Assembly (NCBI RefSeq): GCF_046736345.1
Contig: NZ_CP157210.1
Location: 806,001-870,000 of the forward strand
Source: Hyphococcus formosus
GTDB taxonomy: Bacteria; Pseudomonadota; Alphaproteobacteria; Caulobacterales; Parvularculaceae
Length of the DNA stretch: 64,000 bases
Reading direction: 5' to 3'
Under the pieces are notes generated by a model that was given only the letters and a program-made list of their open reading frames with translations, was not told where the DNA came from and made no database searches. Below are positions 7,569-16,896 of this stretch, one piece after another (the first letter of the stretch is position 1; every line of letters starts with the position of its first letter). A program made the position numbers and the translations under genes.

Positions 7569-10500
7569 ATGGCATCGCACTTCGTCCATCTCCATCTTCA
7601 CTCGGCGTATTCCCTTGCGGAAGGGGCCATACCGGTGAGCCGGATCAAGGATCTCTGCCTTGAGGATGGAATGCCAGCGGTCGCGGTTACGGATACTAAC
7701 AACCTATTTGGGGCGCTTGAGGTCTCAACCACTTTGGCGGGTGCCGGTGTTCAGCCAATTATTGGCTTGCAGCAGGCTTTCGACGCGAAAGAGTTCGGGC
7801 TTCAAATTGCGCGCGGCTCGCGCAATCCGCCGTTGGTTTTGTTGGCGCAATCCGAAGCCGGTTACGAGAACTTACTGAAGATCACCAGCGAAGCCTTCCT
7901 CGCATCTCGGTCGGAGGAAGGGGCTTGTGCGTCTCTTGAATGGCTGGAAGGGCGTAGCGATGGTCTGATCTGTCTTACTGGTGGGTATGACGGGCCGATC
8001 GATAAATTGCTCCGCGAAGACCGCGAGGGCGACGCCCGGGAGGCGTTAAAGCGGCTTCATGCGCTTTTCCCTGACCGGCTATATGTTGAATTGCAGCGTC
8101 ACGAGGCGCGCAATCATGAAAGTGTCGAGCCGACGCTAATCGATCTCGCTTATGAACTTGAGTTGCCGCTGGTGGCGACCAATGAGCCATTGTTTCCTGC
8201 GCCGGATGATTACGAAGCACATGACGCTTTATTGTGTGTCGCCGATGGCGCTTATGTTCATCAGGATGATCGGCGCAAGGTAACGCCGGATCATTATTTC
8301 AAAACCAGCAAACAAATGATCGAGCTGTTTTCGGATCTACCGGAGGCCATCGACAACACGATTGAGATTGCGCAGCGTTGCGCCTATCGCCCCCGTTTCC
8401 GCGACCCGATTTTGCCGAATTTCGCAAGCGAGGGATCGGTTGCCGATGTGACCGCCGAAGCGCAAGAGCTCGAACGCCAGGCGCGCGAGGGGCTCAAGGC
8501 ACGGCTCAAGGCGGTGCCGCCGGCGGCACCCGAGGAAGATTATTGGGATCGATTGCAAATCGAGCTCGATATCATCAACCGGATGGGTTTTCCCGGTTAC
8601 TTTCTTATCGTTTCCGATTTTATCAAATGGGCAAAGAACGAGAACGTACCCGTTGGGCCCGGCCGTGGTTCTGGTGCTGGTTCGCTCGTCGCTTGGTCCT
8701 TGACCATTACCGATCTTGATCCGTTGCGATTTGGGCTTCTCTTCGAGCGCTTTCTTAATCCTGAACGGGTCTCAATGCCTGACTTCGATATCGATTTCTG
8801 TCAGGACCGCCGCGATGAAGTTATCCGCTATGTTCAGGAAAAATATGGCCGTGATCGCGTCGCGCAGATTATTACTTTCGGTAAATTGCAGGCCCGCGCG
8901 GTGCTTCGCGATGTCGGGCGCGTATTACAAATGCCCTTCGGTCAAGTGGACCGGATTTGTAAGCTGGTGCCCAATAATCCGGCTAATCCGGTTACGCTGA
9001 AAGAGGCGTTAGAGACTGAGCCGCGTTTGCGCGAAGAGCGCGATAGCGAAGAGGCCGTTGCGGCCCTGATCGAAAAGGCGCTCAAGCTCGAAGGGCTTTA
9101 TCGTCACGCATCTACGCACGCAGCGGGGGTTGTCATCGGTGACAGGCCGCTTGACGAACTTGTGCCGCTCTATCGCGATCCGCGTTCCGATATGCCGGCA
9201 ACGCAATTTAACATGAAGTGGGTTGAACCGGCAGGGCTCGTAAAATTCGACTTTCTCGGGCTCAAGACGCTTACCGTGATCGCGCGTGCGGTCGGGTATG
9301 CGGCCGAGCGCGGCATCGAAATCGATATCAGCGAAATTCCGCTCGACGATAAGCTGACCTTTGACATGTTGGGCGAGGGGGCTGCGACTGGGGTCTTCCA
9401 GCTCGAGAGTACGGGCATGCGTTCAACGCTGCGCGCGATGAAGCCTGATACGCTTGAAGATATTATCGCGCTCGTATCGCTCTATCGTCCGGGCCCGATG
9501 GAAAATATTCCAACCTATATCGAACGTAAACAAGGTAATCAGGAGCCGGATTACCTGCATCCCCTGCTTGAAGGTGTTCTAAAGGAAACCTACGGGGTTA
9601 TCATCTATCAGGAACAGGTGATGCAGATCGCGCAGATCCTTTCCGGTTATTCATTGGGCGAAGCGGATTTGCTGCGTCGCGCGATGGGTAAAAAGAAAAA
9701 AGAAGAGATGGATCTTCAACGAATTCGTTTCGTTGATGGCGCGAAAAAGAAAGACGTCGATCCGAAAAAATCATCGTCAATCTTTGACCTCGTGCAAAAA
9801 TTTGCGGGCTATGGTTTCAACAAATCCCATGCTGCGGCCTATGCCTATATTGCGTATCAGACGGCGTGGCTGAAAGCGAACTACCCCGCCGAGTTTCTGG
9901 CAGCGTCGATGTCGCTCGACCGTGCGAATACGGATAAGCTTGCAATTTTCTTGAAGGAAGCAAGGCGGATTGAGGTTGAGGTTCTGCCGCCTCATGTCAA
10001 TCATTCAAAGGCGGATTTCTCGGTAAAGGATGGTGCCATTGTTTATGCACTCTCTGCTGTCAAAAATGTCGGCGAGGGCGCGATGGCACATATCGCGGAT
10101 GAGCGCGAGAAAAACGGGCCATTCAGAGATTTATTCGATTTTGCCGAACGTGTTGACCTAAAACAGGTTGGCAAACGGGCGATCGAAAACCTCGCGCGCG
10201 CCGGTGCTTTTGATGGTCTGTGCGGTTCGCGAACCCAAAGCTTTGCGTCGGCTGAGCTTCTTATTCGGTATTCCGCTGCGATATTTGAAGAGCGCAATAG
10301 CGATCAAGGTGGCCTATTTGCGATGGACAGCGCGCCATCGCTCGATAAACCGAAATTGCCGCGTCCAGAAGAATGGTCGCAGCAAGTCCGGCTTGATGAA
10401 GAACGCGCAGCGGTCGGCTTTTATTTCAGTGGTCATCCGCTCGATGATTATGAAACCGAATTGCGTCGGCTTAACGTCGTTTCCTATAACGAAGCTTTAG

Positions 10501-11018
10501 CCCGGGCCAAATCGGGGCGCGCTGCCTTGCAGATGGCTGGGGTTATTCGTTCTGTCCGTATGCGTCGTTCTAAATCCGGTAAGCCATTCGCCTGGGTTGA
10601 GCTGTCGGATGCGAGCGGCGAATTCGAGATTACGGTTTTCTCAGAAACGCTGAATTCTTCACGCGACCTTATGGAATCGGGCGCAATGGTCCTGGCGACG
10701 GTGACTGTCGAGGATCGTGATGGGGATGTGCGCTTTACCTGTGAAGGAATGCGAAATCTCGATGACGCTGCGGCGGCGTCGGTTTCGCAATTGCGGGTTA
10801 GCGTCACAACTGTCGATGCTCTTGATGGATTAAAACGGCGGCTAGATGCCGTTCGGCCTGCGAGCGCCCGCGAAAGCGGGTCGGTCGTGGTTGTGATGCG
10901 ATTGCCCGAAAGCGGTCGTGAAGTTGACCTTGCGCTTCCGGGCGTAGCGGCCTGTACTCCGGCCATGCGCGGTGCACTCAAAAATATCGAAGGGGTTGCA
11001 GACGTCGAGCTGATTTAA
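7569..11018 (+). CDS. dnaE: DNA polymerase III alpha subunit
   Basis: The replicative polymerase catalytic subunit, 1149 residues, full length. It opens with the PHP domain (FVHLHLHSAYSLAEGA), has the polymerase motifs GPGRGSGAGS near residue 363 and PDFDIDFC near 404 with the catalytic aspartates, a finger region with RPGPMENIP, a helix-hairpin-helix stretch, and an OB fold near 980-1060. The N-terminus marks it as the replicative DnaE1 and not the mutagenic DnaE2/ImuC. A GGAAGG ribosome site sits at 7557-7562. A 10-base palindrome CCGTTAACGG lies just upstream (7546-7555). The stop codon overlaps that of galU on the other strand by four bases. Confidence 0.98.
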   Translation: MASHFVHLHLHSAYSLAEGAIPVSRIKDLCLEDGMPAVAVTDTNNLFGALEVSTTLAGAGVQPIIGLQQAFDAKEFGLQIARGSRNPPLVLLAQSEAGYENLLKITSEAFLASRSEEGACASLEWLEGRSDGLICLTGGYDGPIDKLLREDREGDAREALKRLHALFPDRLYVELQRHEARNHESVEPTLIDLAYELELPLVATNEPLFPAPDDYEAHDALLCVADGAYVHQDDRRKVTPDHYFKTSKQMIELFSDLPEAIDNTIEIAQRCAYRPRFRDPILPNFASEGSVADVTAEAQELERQAREGLKARLKAVPPAAPEEDYWDRLQIELDIINRMGFPGYFLIVSDFIKWAKNENVPVGPGRGSGAGSLVAWSLTITDLDPLRFGLLFERFLNPERVSMPDFDIDFCQDRRDEVIRYVQEKYGRDRVAQIITFGKLQARAVLRDVGRVLQMPFGQVDRICKLVPNNPANPVTLKEALETEPRLREERDSEEAVAALIEKALKLEGLYRHASTHAAGVVIGDRPLDELVPLYRDPRSDMPATQFNMKWVEPAGLVKFDFLGLKTLTVIARAVGYAAERGIEIDISEIPLDDKLTFDMLGEGAATGVFQLESTGMRSTLRAMKPDTLEDIIALVSLYRPGPMENIPTYIERKQGNQEPDYLHPLLEGVLKETYGVIIYQEQVMQIAQILSGYSLGEADLLRRAMGKKKKEEMDLQRIRFVDGAKKKDVDPKKSSSIFDLVQKFAGYGFNKSHAAAYAYIAYQTAWLKANYPAEFLAASMSLDRANTDKLAIFLKEARRIEVEVLPPHVNHSKADFSVKDGAIVYALSAVKNVGEGAMAHIADEREKNGPFRDLFDFAERVDLKQVGKRAIENLARAGAFDGLCGSRTQSFASAELLIRYSAAIFEERNSDQGGLFAMDSAPSLDKPKLPRPEEWSQQVRLDEERAAVGFYFSGHPLDDYETELRRLNVVSYNEALARAKSGRAALQMAGVIRSVRMRRSKSGKPFAWVELSDASGEFEITVFSETLNSSRDLMESGAMVLATVTVEDRDGDVRFTCEGMRNLDDAAAASVSQLRVSVTTVDALDGLKRRLDAVRPASARESGSVVVVMRLPESGREVDLALPGVAACTPAMRGALKNIEGVADVELI

Positions 11019-11896
11019 ACGGCGTTTTGGATAAAATCCTTTAGGCCATCAGCAAATTCCGGCCGCCTTAAGCCGAGTGCGATATTCGCTTTGAGCCAAC
11101 CCAGCTTATCACCGCAATCATGGCTTTCGCCTTCATATTCATAGGCGAAAAATTGCTGCGCTTTCATCAACTCGTCCATGGCGTCGGTCAATTGAATTTC
11201 ACCGCCAGCGCCGCGCGGGGTGTTTTCCAGCAATTCGAAAATTTCAGGCTGAAGGATATAGCGACCGGTGATCGCGAGATTGGATGGCGCTTTTTCTGGT
11301 GCAGGCTTCTCCACCATGCCTGACATTTCAAACATACGTCCGCCACGTTCACCCTTGGGTGCAACAATACCGTATTTGTTTGTCTGATCCTGCGCGACTT
11401 CCTCGACCGCGATGATATTGCCGCCGGTTTTGTTATATTCCGCCACCATCTGGGAAAGACAGCCCGTCGGCGCTTTGTCGGTTTTCGCAATGACAACGTC
11501 GGGCAGGGAAATTGCGAATGGTTCATCACCGATGATGTCGCGTGCGCACCAGATCGCATGGCCCAGCCCCAGAGGTGCTTGCTGTCGAGTATAGGATAGC
11601 GCGCCCGCCTTGGGGATCGTGCTGCGAACGCTCTCAAGAATTTCGTTTTTGTTTTTGGCAGCCAGTCCGGCTTCCAGTTCGAACGCATGGTCGAAATAAT
11701 CTTCGATCGCACCTTTGCCCCGCCCTGTGACGAGCACCACATGTTCGATCCCGGCCTCAAATGCCTCGTTCACCACGTAATCAATCAACGGGCGATCGAC
11801 GAGCGGCAAGAGTTCCTTAGGCGTTGACTTCGTCGCCGGTAGAACGCGGGTTCCATGGCCAGCGACCGGAATGACAACTTTGCGAACGGGTTTCAT
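11015..11896 (-). CDS. galU: UTP-glucose-1-phosphate uridylyltransferase
   Basis: Makes UDP-glucose from UTP and glucose-1-phosphate in the cytoplasm for polysaccharide and glycolipid synthesis. The nucleotide-binding signature GHGTRVLPATKSTPKELLPL is near residues 12-31, followed by LVTGRGKGAIEDYFD and later VEKPAPEKAPSNLAITGRYIL, all typical of bacterial GalU; length (about 293) is normal. An in-frame GTG at 11902 would add two residues; the ATG at 11896 is preferred. It is convergent with dnaE, sharing the TTAA at their ends. Confidence 0.96.
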   Translation of the reverse strand: MKPVRKVVIPVAGHGTRVLPATKSTPKELLPLVDRPLIDYVVNEAFEAGIEHVVLVTGRGKGAIEDYFDHAFELEAGLAAKNKNEILESVRSTIPKAGALSYTRQQAPLGLGHAIWCARDIIGDEPFAISLPDVVIAKTDKAPTGCLSQMVAEYNKTGGNIIAVEEVAQDQTNKYGIVAPKGERGGRMFEMSGMVEKPAPEKAPSNLAITGRYILQPEIFELLENTPRGAGGEIQLTDAMDELMKAQQFFAYEYEGESHDCGDKLGWLKANIALGLRRPEFADGLKDFIQNAV

Positions 11897-12161
11897 ACAC
11901 ACTCTCGTTGTTTAAGGCTTCCACAGCTCGGATGAGCGGCCAATTCAATCTTATCCCCATGCCCGCTTCCAAGATCAACTCCGGCTTATGGCGATTGAAC
12001 ATGTCAAATTTGATAATTTCTTATAAATAATCGATTTTTTGCCTTTCTTACGCCATTGAAACAATCGGATAATATGCGGTGTTATAGAGATACCTTGTAG
12101 AGCGCGCCGCGGGCACGCATATGATACGGAATTGCGGCCGCTATTCAGATATGAGCGATAA

Positions 12162-12983
12162 ATGAGCCAAGACAACGAACATAAACACAGCGATCATGGC
12201 GACCATAGGGGAGGCCATGGCGGGGATACCCCGCTGATCCAGCCACAAAAGCAAAGCTTTTTCGGCAGCCTTTGGTCGAGCTTTCTGGCGGGTGTCGTTG
12301 TGGTCGCGCCAATCGGCATCACGATCTGGCTATTTTATCTGTTGTTCACGGGGCCGATGGCGAAGCTTGACGCCTTCGTGAAACGAACCCTGCCGGTCGG
12401 CGATACCACGCTTGAAAAAGTGCTTCAGGTTTTGCCCGGCGTTGGCGTTTTGGTTGCTTTTATCGTTCTTGTGATCCTCGGTGCGCTCGCCAAGAATTTT
12501 GTCGGCCGCTCTTTCATTCGCGCAGGTGAGCGATTGATTGAAAGCGTTCCCGTGGTTCGCAATGTATTTGGCTTTTTCAAGAATGTTTTCGAGACCGCGT
12601 TGCGCCAGTCAGACCGCTCCTTCAAGGAAGTCGCGCTGGTTGAATATCCGCGTAAAAATGCGTGGGTGATGGCTTTTGTTGTAGGCGAAACAAAAGGCGA
12701 GGTGATGGCGAAGCTGGATGATCAGGGCGACGCCCTGACGTCGATCTTCATTCCAACGGTCCCTAACCCTACATCCGGTTTCCTGCTTTTCGTGCCGCGT
12801 AGTGACCTTCGGATTTTGCGCATGTCGGTGGAAGAGGCCGCAAAGGTCGTGTTCTCGCTTGGTCTTGTCGTCCCGGAATATACCGATGGCGCGGCAGCTG
12901 CTGCGAAACTTGAGGAAATGGCTGCGTCGGCGGCTGAAAAGGAACCACTCAGAAAGCGGCTTTTTAAAAGCTGGAAAGACTAA
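12162..12983 (+). CDS. DUF502 family inner-membrane protein
   Basis: A 273-residue protein with a His/Asp/Gly-rich N-terminal tail (about residues 5-25), two hydrophobic segments near 36-60 and 90-115, then a soluble domain containing RKNAWVMAFVVGETKG and FIPTVPNPTSGFLLFVP, hallmarks of DUF502. Family members are widespread in proteobacteria and plants, with no settled biochemical role. In alphaproteobacteria the gene is often found beside recG, as here, where the two converge and their stop codons overlap by four bases. The His-rich tail could bind metal, but this is only suggested by composition. Confidence 0.88.
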   Translation: MSQDNEHKHSDHGDHRGGHGGDTPLIQPQKQSFFGSLWSSFLAGVVVVAPIGITIWLFYLLFTGPMAKLDAFVKRTLPVGDTTLEKVLQVLPGVGVLVAFIVLVILGALAKNFVGRSFIRAGERLIESVPVVRNVFGFFKNVFETALRQSDRSFKEVALVEYPRKNAWVMAFVVGETKGEVMAKLDDQGDALTSIFIPTVPNPTSGFLLFVPRSDLRILRMSVEEAAKVVFSLGLVVPEYTDGAAAAAKLEEMAASAAEKEPLRKRLFKSWKD

Positions 12984-15064
12984 CCTGCGCTGAGCAGTTT
13001 AACCGCATCATCGCGATTAAAGAGGTATAAGAGCGCCCTTAGCGCTTCGCCGCGTTCTGATTTTAGGTCGGCATCGCGGCGAATGATCAGTTCCGCATCA
13101 TCGCGCGCGGCGGCCAATAACTCTCCGTGTACGGCAATATCGGCAAGGCGAAATCGCGGGAAGCCTGATTGCGCAGCGCCCAAAACATCGCCCGCGCCCC
13201 GCAGACGCAGGTCTTCTTCGGCAATCACGAAACCGTCTTCTGTTTCCCGCAAAACATTGAGCCGTGCTTTGGCGGTTTCGCCCAAGGGGGCCTTATAAAG
13301 CAGAATACAGCTTGATTTTTTATCGCCGCGGCCGACCCGACCTCTAAGTTGGTGTAGCTGCGCAAGGCCAAACCGTTCGGCATGTTCGATGATCATGATG
13401 GTGGCGTTCGGCGCGTTGACGCCGACTTCGATGACCGTCGTTGCGATCAGAACTTTTATCTCGCCATTGTAAAAACGCTCCATGATCGCGTCTTTGTCTG
13501 GCCCTGCCATTTTCCCGTGAACCAAGCCAACCTGATCGCCAAGCGCGGCTTTTAAGGTCTCGAAGCGCTCCTCGGCGGCCGTCAGGTCGAGAACCTCTGA
13601 CTCTTCGACAAGCGGACAAACCCAATAGGCCTGTTCACCATTTGCGGTCGCGCGCCTAAGACCCGCAATGATCTCCTCGATCCGGTTCATCGGGATCGTT
13701 CGCGTATCAACCGGTTTTCGCCCCGGCGGTTTTTCGGTAATGCGGCTATGATCCATATCACCATAAGCGGTGAGGGATAGCGTGCGGGGGATCGGAGTTG
13801 CGGTCATGACCAAAAGGTCGGGCTTTGGGCCTTTTTGCGTTAAGGCAACCCGCTGGCGAACGCCAAAACGGTGTTGTTCATCAATAATGACAAGGCCAAG
13901 ATCCTTAAAAACAACGTCGTCTTGAAATAAAGCGTGGGTGCCGAGCAATACATCAATTTCGCCATTGGCGAGTTTTTCAAGCGTCGCCCGCCGCTGGCTG
14001 CCTTTGTCGCGACCCGTCAGTATACCAAGCGTTATGCCCGCAGCATCCGCAAGCATCGAGAGCGATTCAAGATGTTGCCGCGCCAGAATCTCGGTCGGTG
14101 CCATAAGCGCGCTTTGCGCGCCGCTTTCGGCGGCAGCCAGCATGGCGAAAAATGCGACGATGGTTTTCCCGGACCCGACATCGCCTTGCAACAATCTGAC
14201 CATTCGCTCGGGCGCTTTCATATCCGTATAGATATCATCAAGCGCTTGTTCCTGCGCGCCGGTAAGCGCAAATGGCAGGGCTTTTCGCGCTTTGTTGCGC
14301 AAGCTATTGTCGCCGAAAATAGAGCGGCCGCGTGACTTGATCCGCGCCTTTCTAATCAACAATAGCGCCAATTGATTGGCCAATAGCTCATCATAGGCAA
14401 GGCGCTGACGCGTGGGGGCCATTGCGGATAATTCCGCCTGACTTTCGGGCGCATGCATGGCGAGCATGGCTTTTTTCCAATGCGGCCAATCCCGCGCTTT
14501 AAGCCAGCTTTCATCTTGCCATTCCGCAATGTCTGGCACGCGCTTTAGGGCTTGCGCTACGGCTTTGCGCATAACGCCGGCGGTCAGGCCTGCCGTCAGC
14601 GGGTAGATCGGCTCGAATATTGGCATTTCGTCCGGCTTGTCAGGGTCAGTGACGTAATCCGGATGGGACATTTGGCGCGCGCCATTAAACTCTTCGACCT
14701 TGCCAGAGATCAGCCTTGTTTCGCCCTCGGGCAGAATGTTTTGTAAATAATCGGCACGCGCGCGGAAATAAACGAGGGTGATAAAACCTGTTTCGTCGGA
14801 ACAGATAACCTTATAGGGCAGGCGTCGGCCTTTTGGCGGCGGATCGTGCTTGTTGACGGTGACGCGTAGAGTCAGGATCTTGCCGGTCGGCGCTTCGGCG
14901 ATTTTTGGCTGGAATGATCGATCAACGAGGCCCGCTGGTGGTGTCAGGATCAGATCAACAACGCGCGGCCCCGCTGCGCGGCCAATTAGCGCTGCGATTT
15001 TTGGCCCGACACCGGTTAAAACCGTAATATCGGAAAATAGAGGATTGAGAATCGAAGGCCGCAT
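12980..15064 (-). CDS. recG: ATP-dependent DNA helicase RecG
   Basis: A 694-residue superfamily 2 helicase that remodels stalled replication forks and branch-migrates Holliday junctions. The N-terminal wedge/OB domain spans about 60-165; Walker A (LLQGDVGSGKT) is near residue 290, the DEQH box (VIIDEQHRFGVRQR) near 393, and the C-terminal helicase motif ATTVIEVGVNAPNA with QLRGRVGRG follows. All key helicase motifs are intact and length matches the family. Transcribed alone, convergent with the DUF502 gene. Confidence 0.97.
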   Translation of the reverse strand: MRPSILNPLFSDITVLTGVGPKIAALIGRAAGPRVVDLILTPPAGLVDRSFQPKIAEAPTGKILTLRVTVNKHDPPPKGRRLPYKVICSDETGFITLVYFRARADYLQNILPEGETRLISGKVEEFNGARQMSHPDYVTDPDKPDEMPIFEPIYPLTAGLTAGVMRKAVAQALKRVPDIAEWQDESWLKARDWPHWKKAMLAMHAPESQAELSAMAPTRQRLAYDELLANQLALLLIRKARIKSRGRSIFGDNSLRNKARKALPFALTGAQEQALDDIYTDMKAPERMVRLLQGDVGSGKTIVAFFAMLAAAESGAQSALMAPTEILARQHLESLSMLADAAGITLGILTGRDKGSQRRATLEKLANGEIDVLLGTHALFQDDVVFKDLGLVIIDEQHRFGVRQRVALTQKGPKPDLLVMTATPIPRTLSLTAYGDMDHSRITEKPPGRKPVDTRTIPMNRIEEIIAGLRRATANGEQAYWVCPLVEESEVLDLTAAEERFETLKAALGDQVGLVHGKMAGPDKDAIMERFYNGEIKVLIATTVIEVGVNAPNATIMIIEHAERFGLAQLHQLRGRVGRGDKKSSCILLYKAPLGETAKARLNVLRETEDGFVIAEEDLRLRGAGDVLGAAQSGFPRFRLADIAVHGELLAAARDDAELIIRRDADLKSERGEALRALLYLFNRDDAVKLLSAG

Positions 15065-15140
15065 CGTGATGTATTAGCGCTGTTTTTAAGGCTTTTCCAT
15101 TTGCCAGTTAGAGATAAAAGAGGTCCCGGAGGACAATAAC

Positions 15141-15533
15141 ATGATCAGACTACTCGCCGCAGCGATCATAGCGGTTATTGCGGGATTTGCCGTAACAAAG
15201 TTTGTCGAAGCAATCGGGGTCGGATTTACCGGCGCTGACGTCACGGTCGGCTATAAAGCCGTATTGGCTGTTAGCTGGTTTATCGGCTCGTTTGTTGCCG
15301 CGTTAATTGCGCTCTTGATCGGTCGGCGATGGGCACCTCTGGGCGGGCTCGCGGCGAGTTCGATTTTTCTGGCGGCAATGATTGCGATGTTTTCAAACCC
15401 ATTGGGCTGGGTTTTGTGGGTCTGCGCTGCGGTATTAACTGGCCTTGGCGGATATGCAGCGATTAAACTGACAAAGGCGTCGAACATTCATCCGAATTTG
15501 CGGCCAGACGAAAGTATTTTTGATGAGCAATAA
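15141..15533 (+). CDS. Small four-pass membrane protein, unknown function
   Basis: A 130-residue hydrophobic protein with about four membrane helices (roughly 2-24, 42-64, 70-90 and 94-112) and a short hydrophilic tail. A GGAGGA ribosome site lies about nine bases before the ATG at 15141. Its last codons overlap the start of the following Nudix gene by 11 bases, so the two are probably translated in a coupled way. No family recognised. Confidence 0.75.
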   Translation: MIRLLAAAIIAVIAGFAVTKFVEAIGVGFTGADVTVGYKAVLAVSWFIGSFVAALIALLIGRRWAPLGGLAASSIFLAAMIAMFSNPLGWVLWVCAAVLTGLGGYAAIKLTKASNIHPNLRPDESIFDEQ

Positions 15534-16305
15534 ATACATTCCCGCGGCGACAATATTGTTGTTGCGGGATGAACCGTCATTCGAAGTTTTGATGATCGAA
15601 CGTCATGCGGATACACCTTTCGCTGGCGGCGCTGTTGTTTTCCCCGGTGGCCGGATTGATCCGGGTGATCATATTGAGGCGTGGACGGAGTATAGTACCG
15701 GGTTGGATGCTGTTCCGCCTGAACAAAAAGCACCCCGTGTGGCGGCAATAAGAGAGGCCTTTGAAGAAACCGGCATGTTACTCGCGCGGCGTGATGGAAC
15801 ACTAATTGACCACGAAATTTCGGCAGAGCTCGCTTCCTGGCGCGATATTGTCGAGCAGGATGACAGCCAGTTTTTTGAGATGGTCAAAAGATACGAGCTA
15901 AGCCTCGCGATCGATGCGCTGCATCTCTATTCGCGCTGGAGACCACCCGAAAATGCCCCGCACAGGCGTTATGACACGTGGTTTTTTGCGGCGAAAGCAC
16001 CGGAACATCAAACCGCGCAAGCGGATGGCGGTGAGGCGCTGGAAATTTTATGGACATCGCCAAAGGCGGCGATTAGCGCGCGCGACGAAGGTAAGGTCAA
16101 AATGATCTATCCGACATCGCGCAATGTGGAATTACTGGGTGTCAGCGAAACGGTTTTGTCCGTTTTCCAAAATGCGGCGGCGCGCAAAATCGAGGCGATC
16201 ACGCCTTTTGTCAAAGAACGCGACGGCAAATCATATTTGGCGATCCCGGAAAATTTGGGCTATCCCGTTACGGAAGAGCCGCTCGAAACAGCGTTCAGAA
16301 GCTAG
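15523..16305 (+). CDS. Nudix hydrolase (NUDT19-like)
   Basis: About 260 residues. The Nudix motif is present as AIREAFEETGML, with the conserved glycines of the upstream part (GGAVVFPGGRIDPGDH) separated from it by an insertion of some 30 residues, as in the NUDT19/acyl-CoA diphosphatase type. Such enzymes hydrolyse nucleoside-diphosphate-linked compounds; the substrate here is unknown. The ATG at 15523 overlaps the end of the preceding membrane-protein gene. The stop codon overlaps that of the convergent CPBP gene by four bases. Confidence 0.85.
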   Translation: MSNKYIPAATILLLRDEPSFEVLMIERHADTPFAGGAVVFPGGRIDPGDHIEAWTEYSTGLDAVPPEQKAPRVAAIREAFEETGMLLARRDGTLIDHEISAELASWRDIVEQDDSQFFEMVKRYELSLAIDALHLYSRWRPPENAPHRRYDTWFFAAKAPEHQTAQADGGEALEILWTSPKAAISARDEGKVKMIYPTSRNVELLGVSETVLSVFQNAAARKIEAITPFVKERDGKSYLAIPENLGYPVTEEPLETAFRS

Positions 16306-16892
16306 TCAAAATTCATGGATTTGATCGCGCGGCGCGTATATTCGAGCGCAGCAGCGTCATATAGCGCGTGGACCACAATAGGCGTCAGCAAATTATCCGT
16401 AATCGCATAAATGATACCTAAATAGGCACCGACGCATCCTGCGATTAAAGCGTAAAGCCATGTCCGCATATGCAAAAGACCGAATAGGATATTCGTCAGC
16501 AGGATCGCAAAAGCGATTGGGAAATAGACATCAAGCCATGTCTGAAAAACACCCCGGAATAACAATTCTTCACAGACACCGGCGGCAATCGCCATTGCCG
16601 CAATCCGCGGCGGTGTGAATTCGAATCCGATTTGCGAAAAAAATTTAATCTGTGCCCGGCGGAAGGAAGAAAGTTTCTCAAGCGTCGTATTCGAAAACCA
16701 CCATAAAAATGCAACCAAGGGTACCGTGGCAATAACACCGATGAGAAGATCATTAATGTTAAACTGAATTTGCGGCGCAAGCGGAGTCCGCAACACGAAA
16801 CTCAAACCGATCGCCACAAGCCCCATGAGGGCAGTGCCCATCATGACAACGGCGAACGGTTGCGTCGGTGTGTCGTTGGGTTGTTGGTTCAT
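16302..16892 (-). CDS. CPBP-family intramembrane metalloprotease
   Basis: A 196-residue polytopic protein. The motif CEELLFRG near residue 107 matches the EExxxR glutamate pair of CPBP (Abi/Rce1-like) proteases, and LLTNILFGLLH about 30 residues on supplies the second motif with the histidine. Family members cleave within membranes or act in bacteriocin self-immunity and protein maturation. It lies four bases downstream of the YjgR-like ATPase gene on the same strand, so the two are likely co-transcribed. Confidence 0.85.
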   Translation of the reverse strand: MNQQPNDTPTQPFAVVMMGTALMGLVAIGLSFVLRTPLAPQIQFNINDLLIGVIATVPLVAFLWWFSNTTLEKLSSFRRAQIKFFSQIGFEFTPPRIAAMAIAAGVCEELLFRGVFQTWLDVYFPIAFAILLTNILFGLLHMRTWLYALIAGCVGAYLGIIYAITDNLLTPIVVHALYDAAALEYTRRAIKSMNFD

Positions 16893-16896
16893 GCAA

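Noticed and set aside
7207..7601. Two minus-strand frames of 97 and 78 codons before dnaE
   Set aside because: They run through the SOS promoter and the small peptide gene in antisense, have no family likeness and no ribosome sites.
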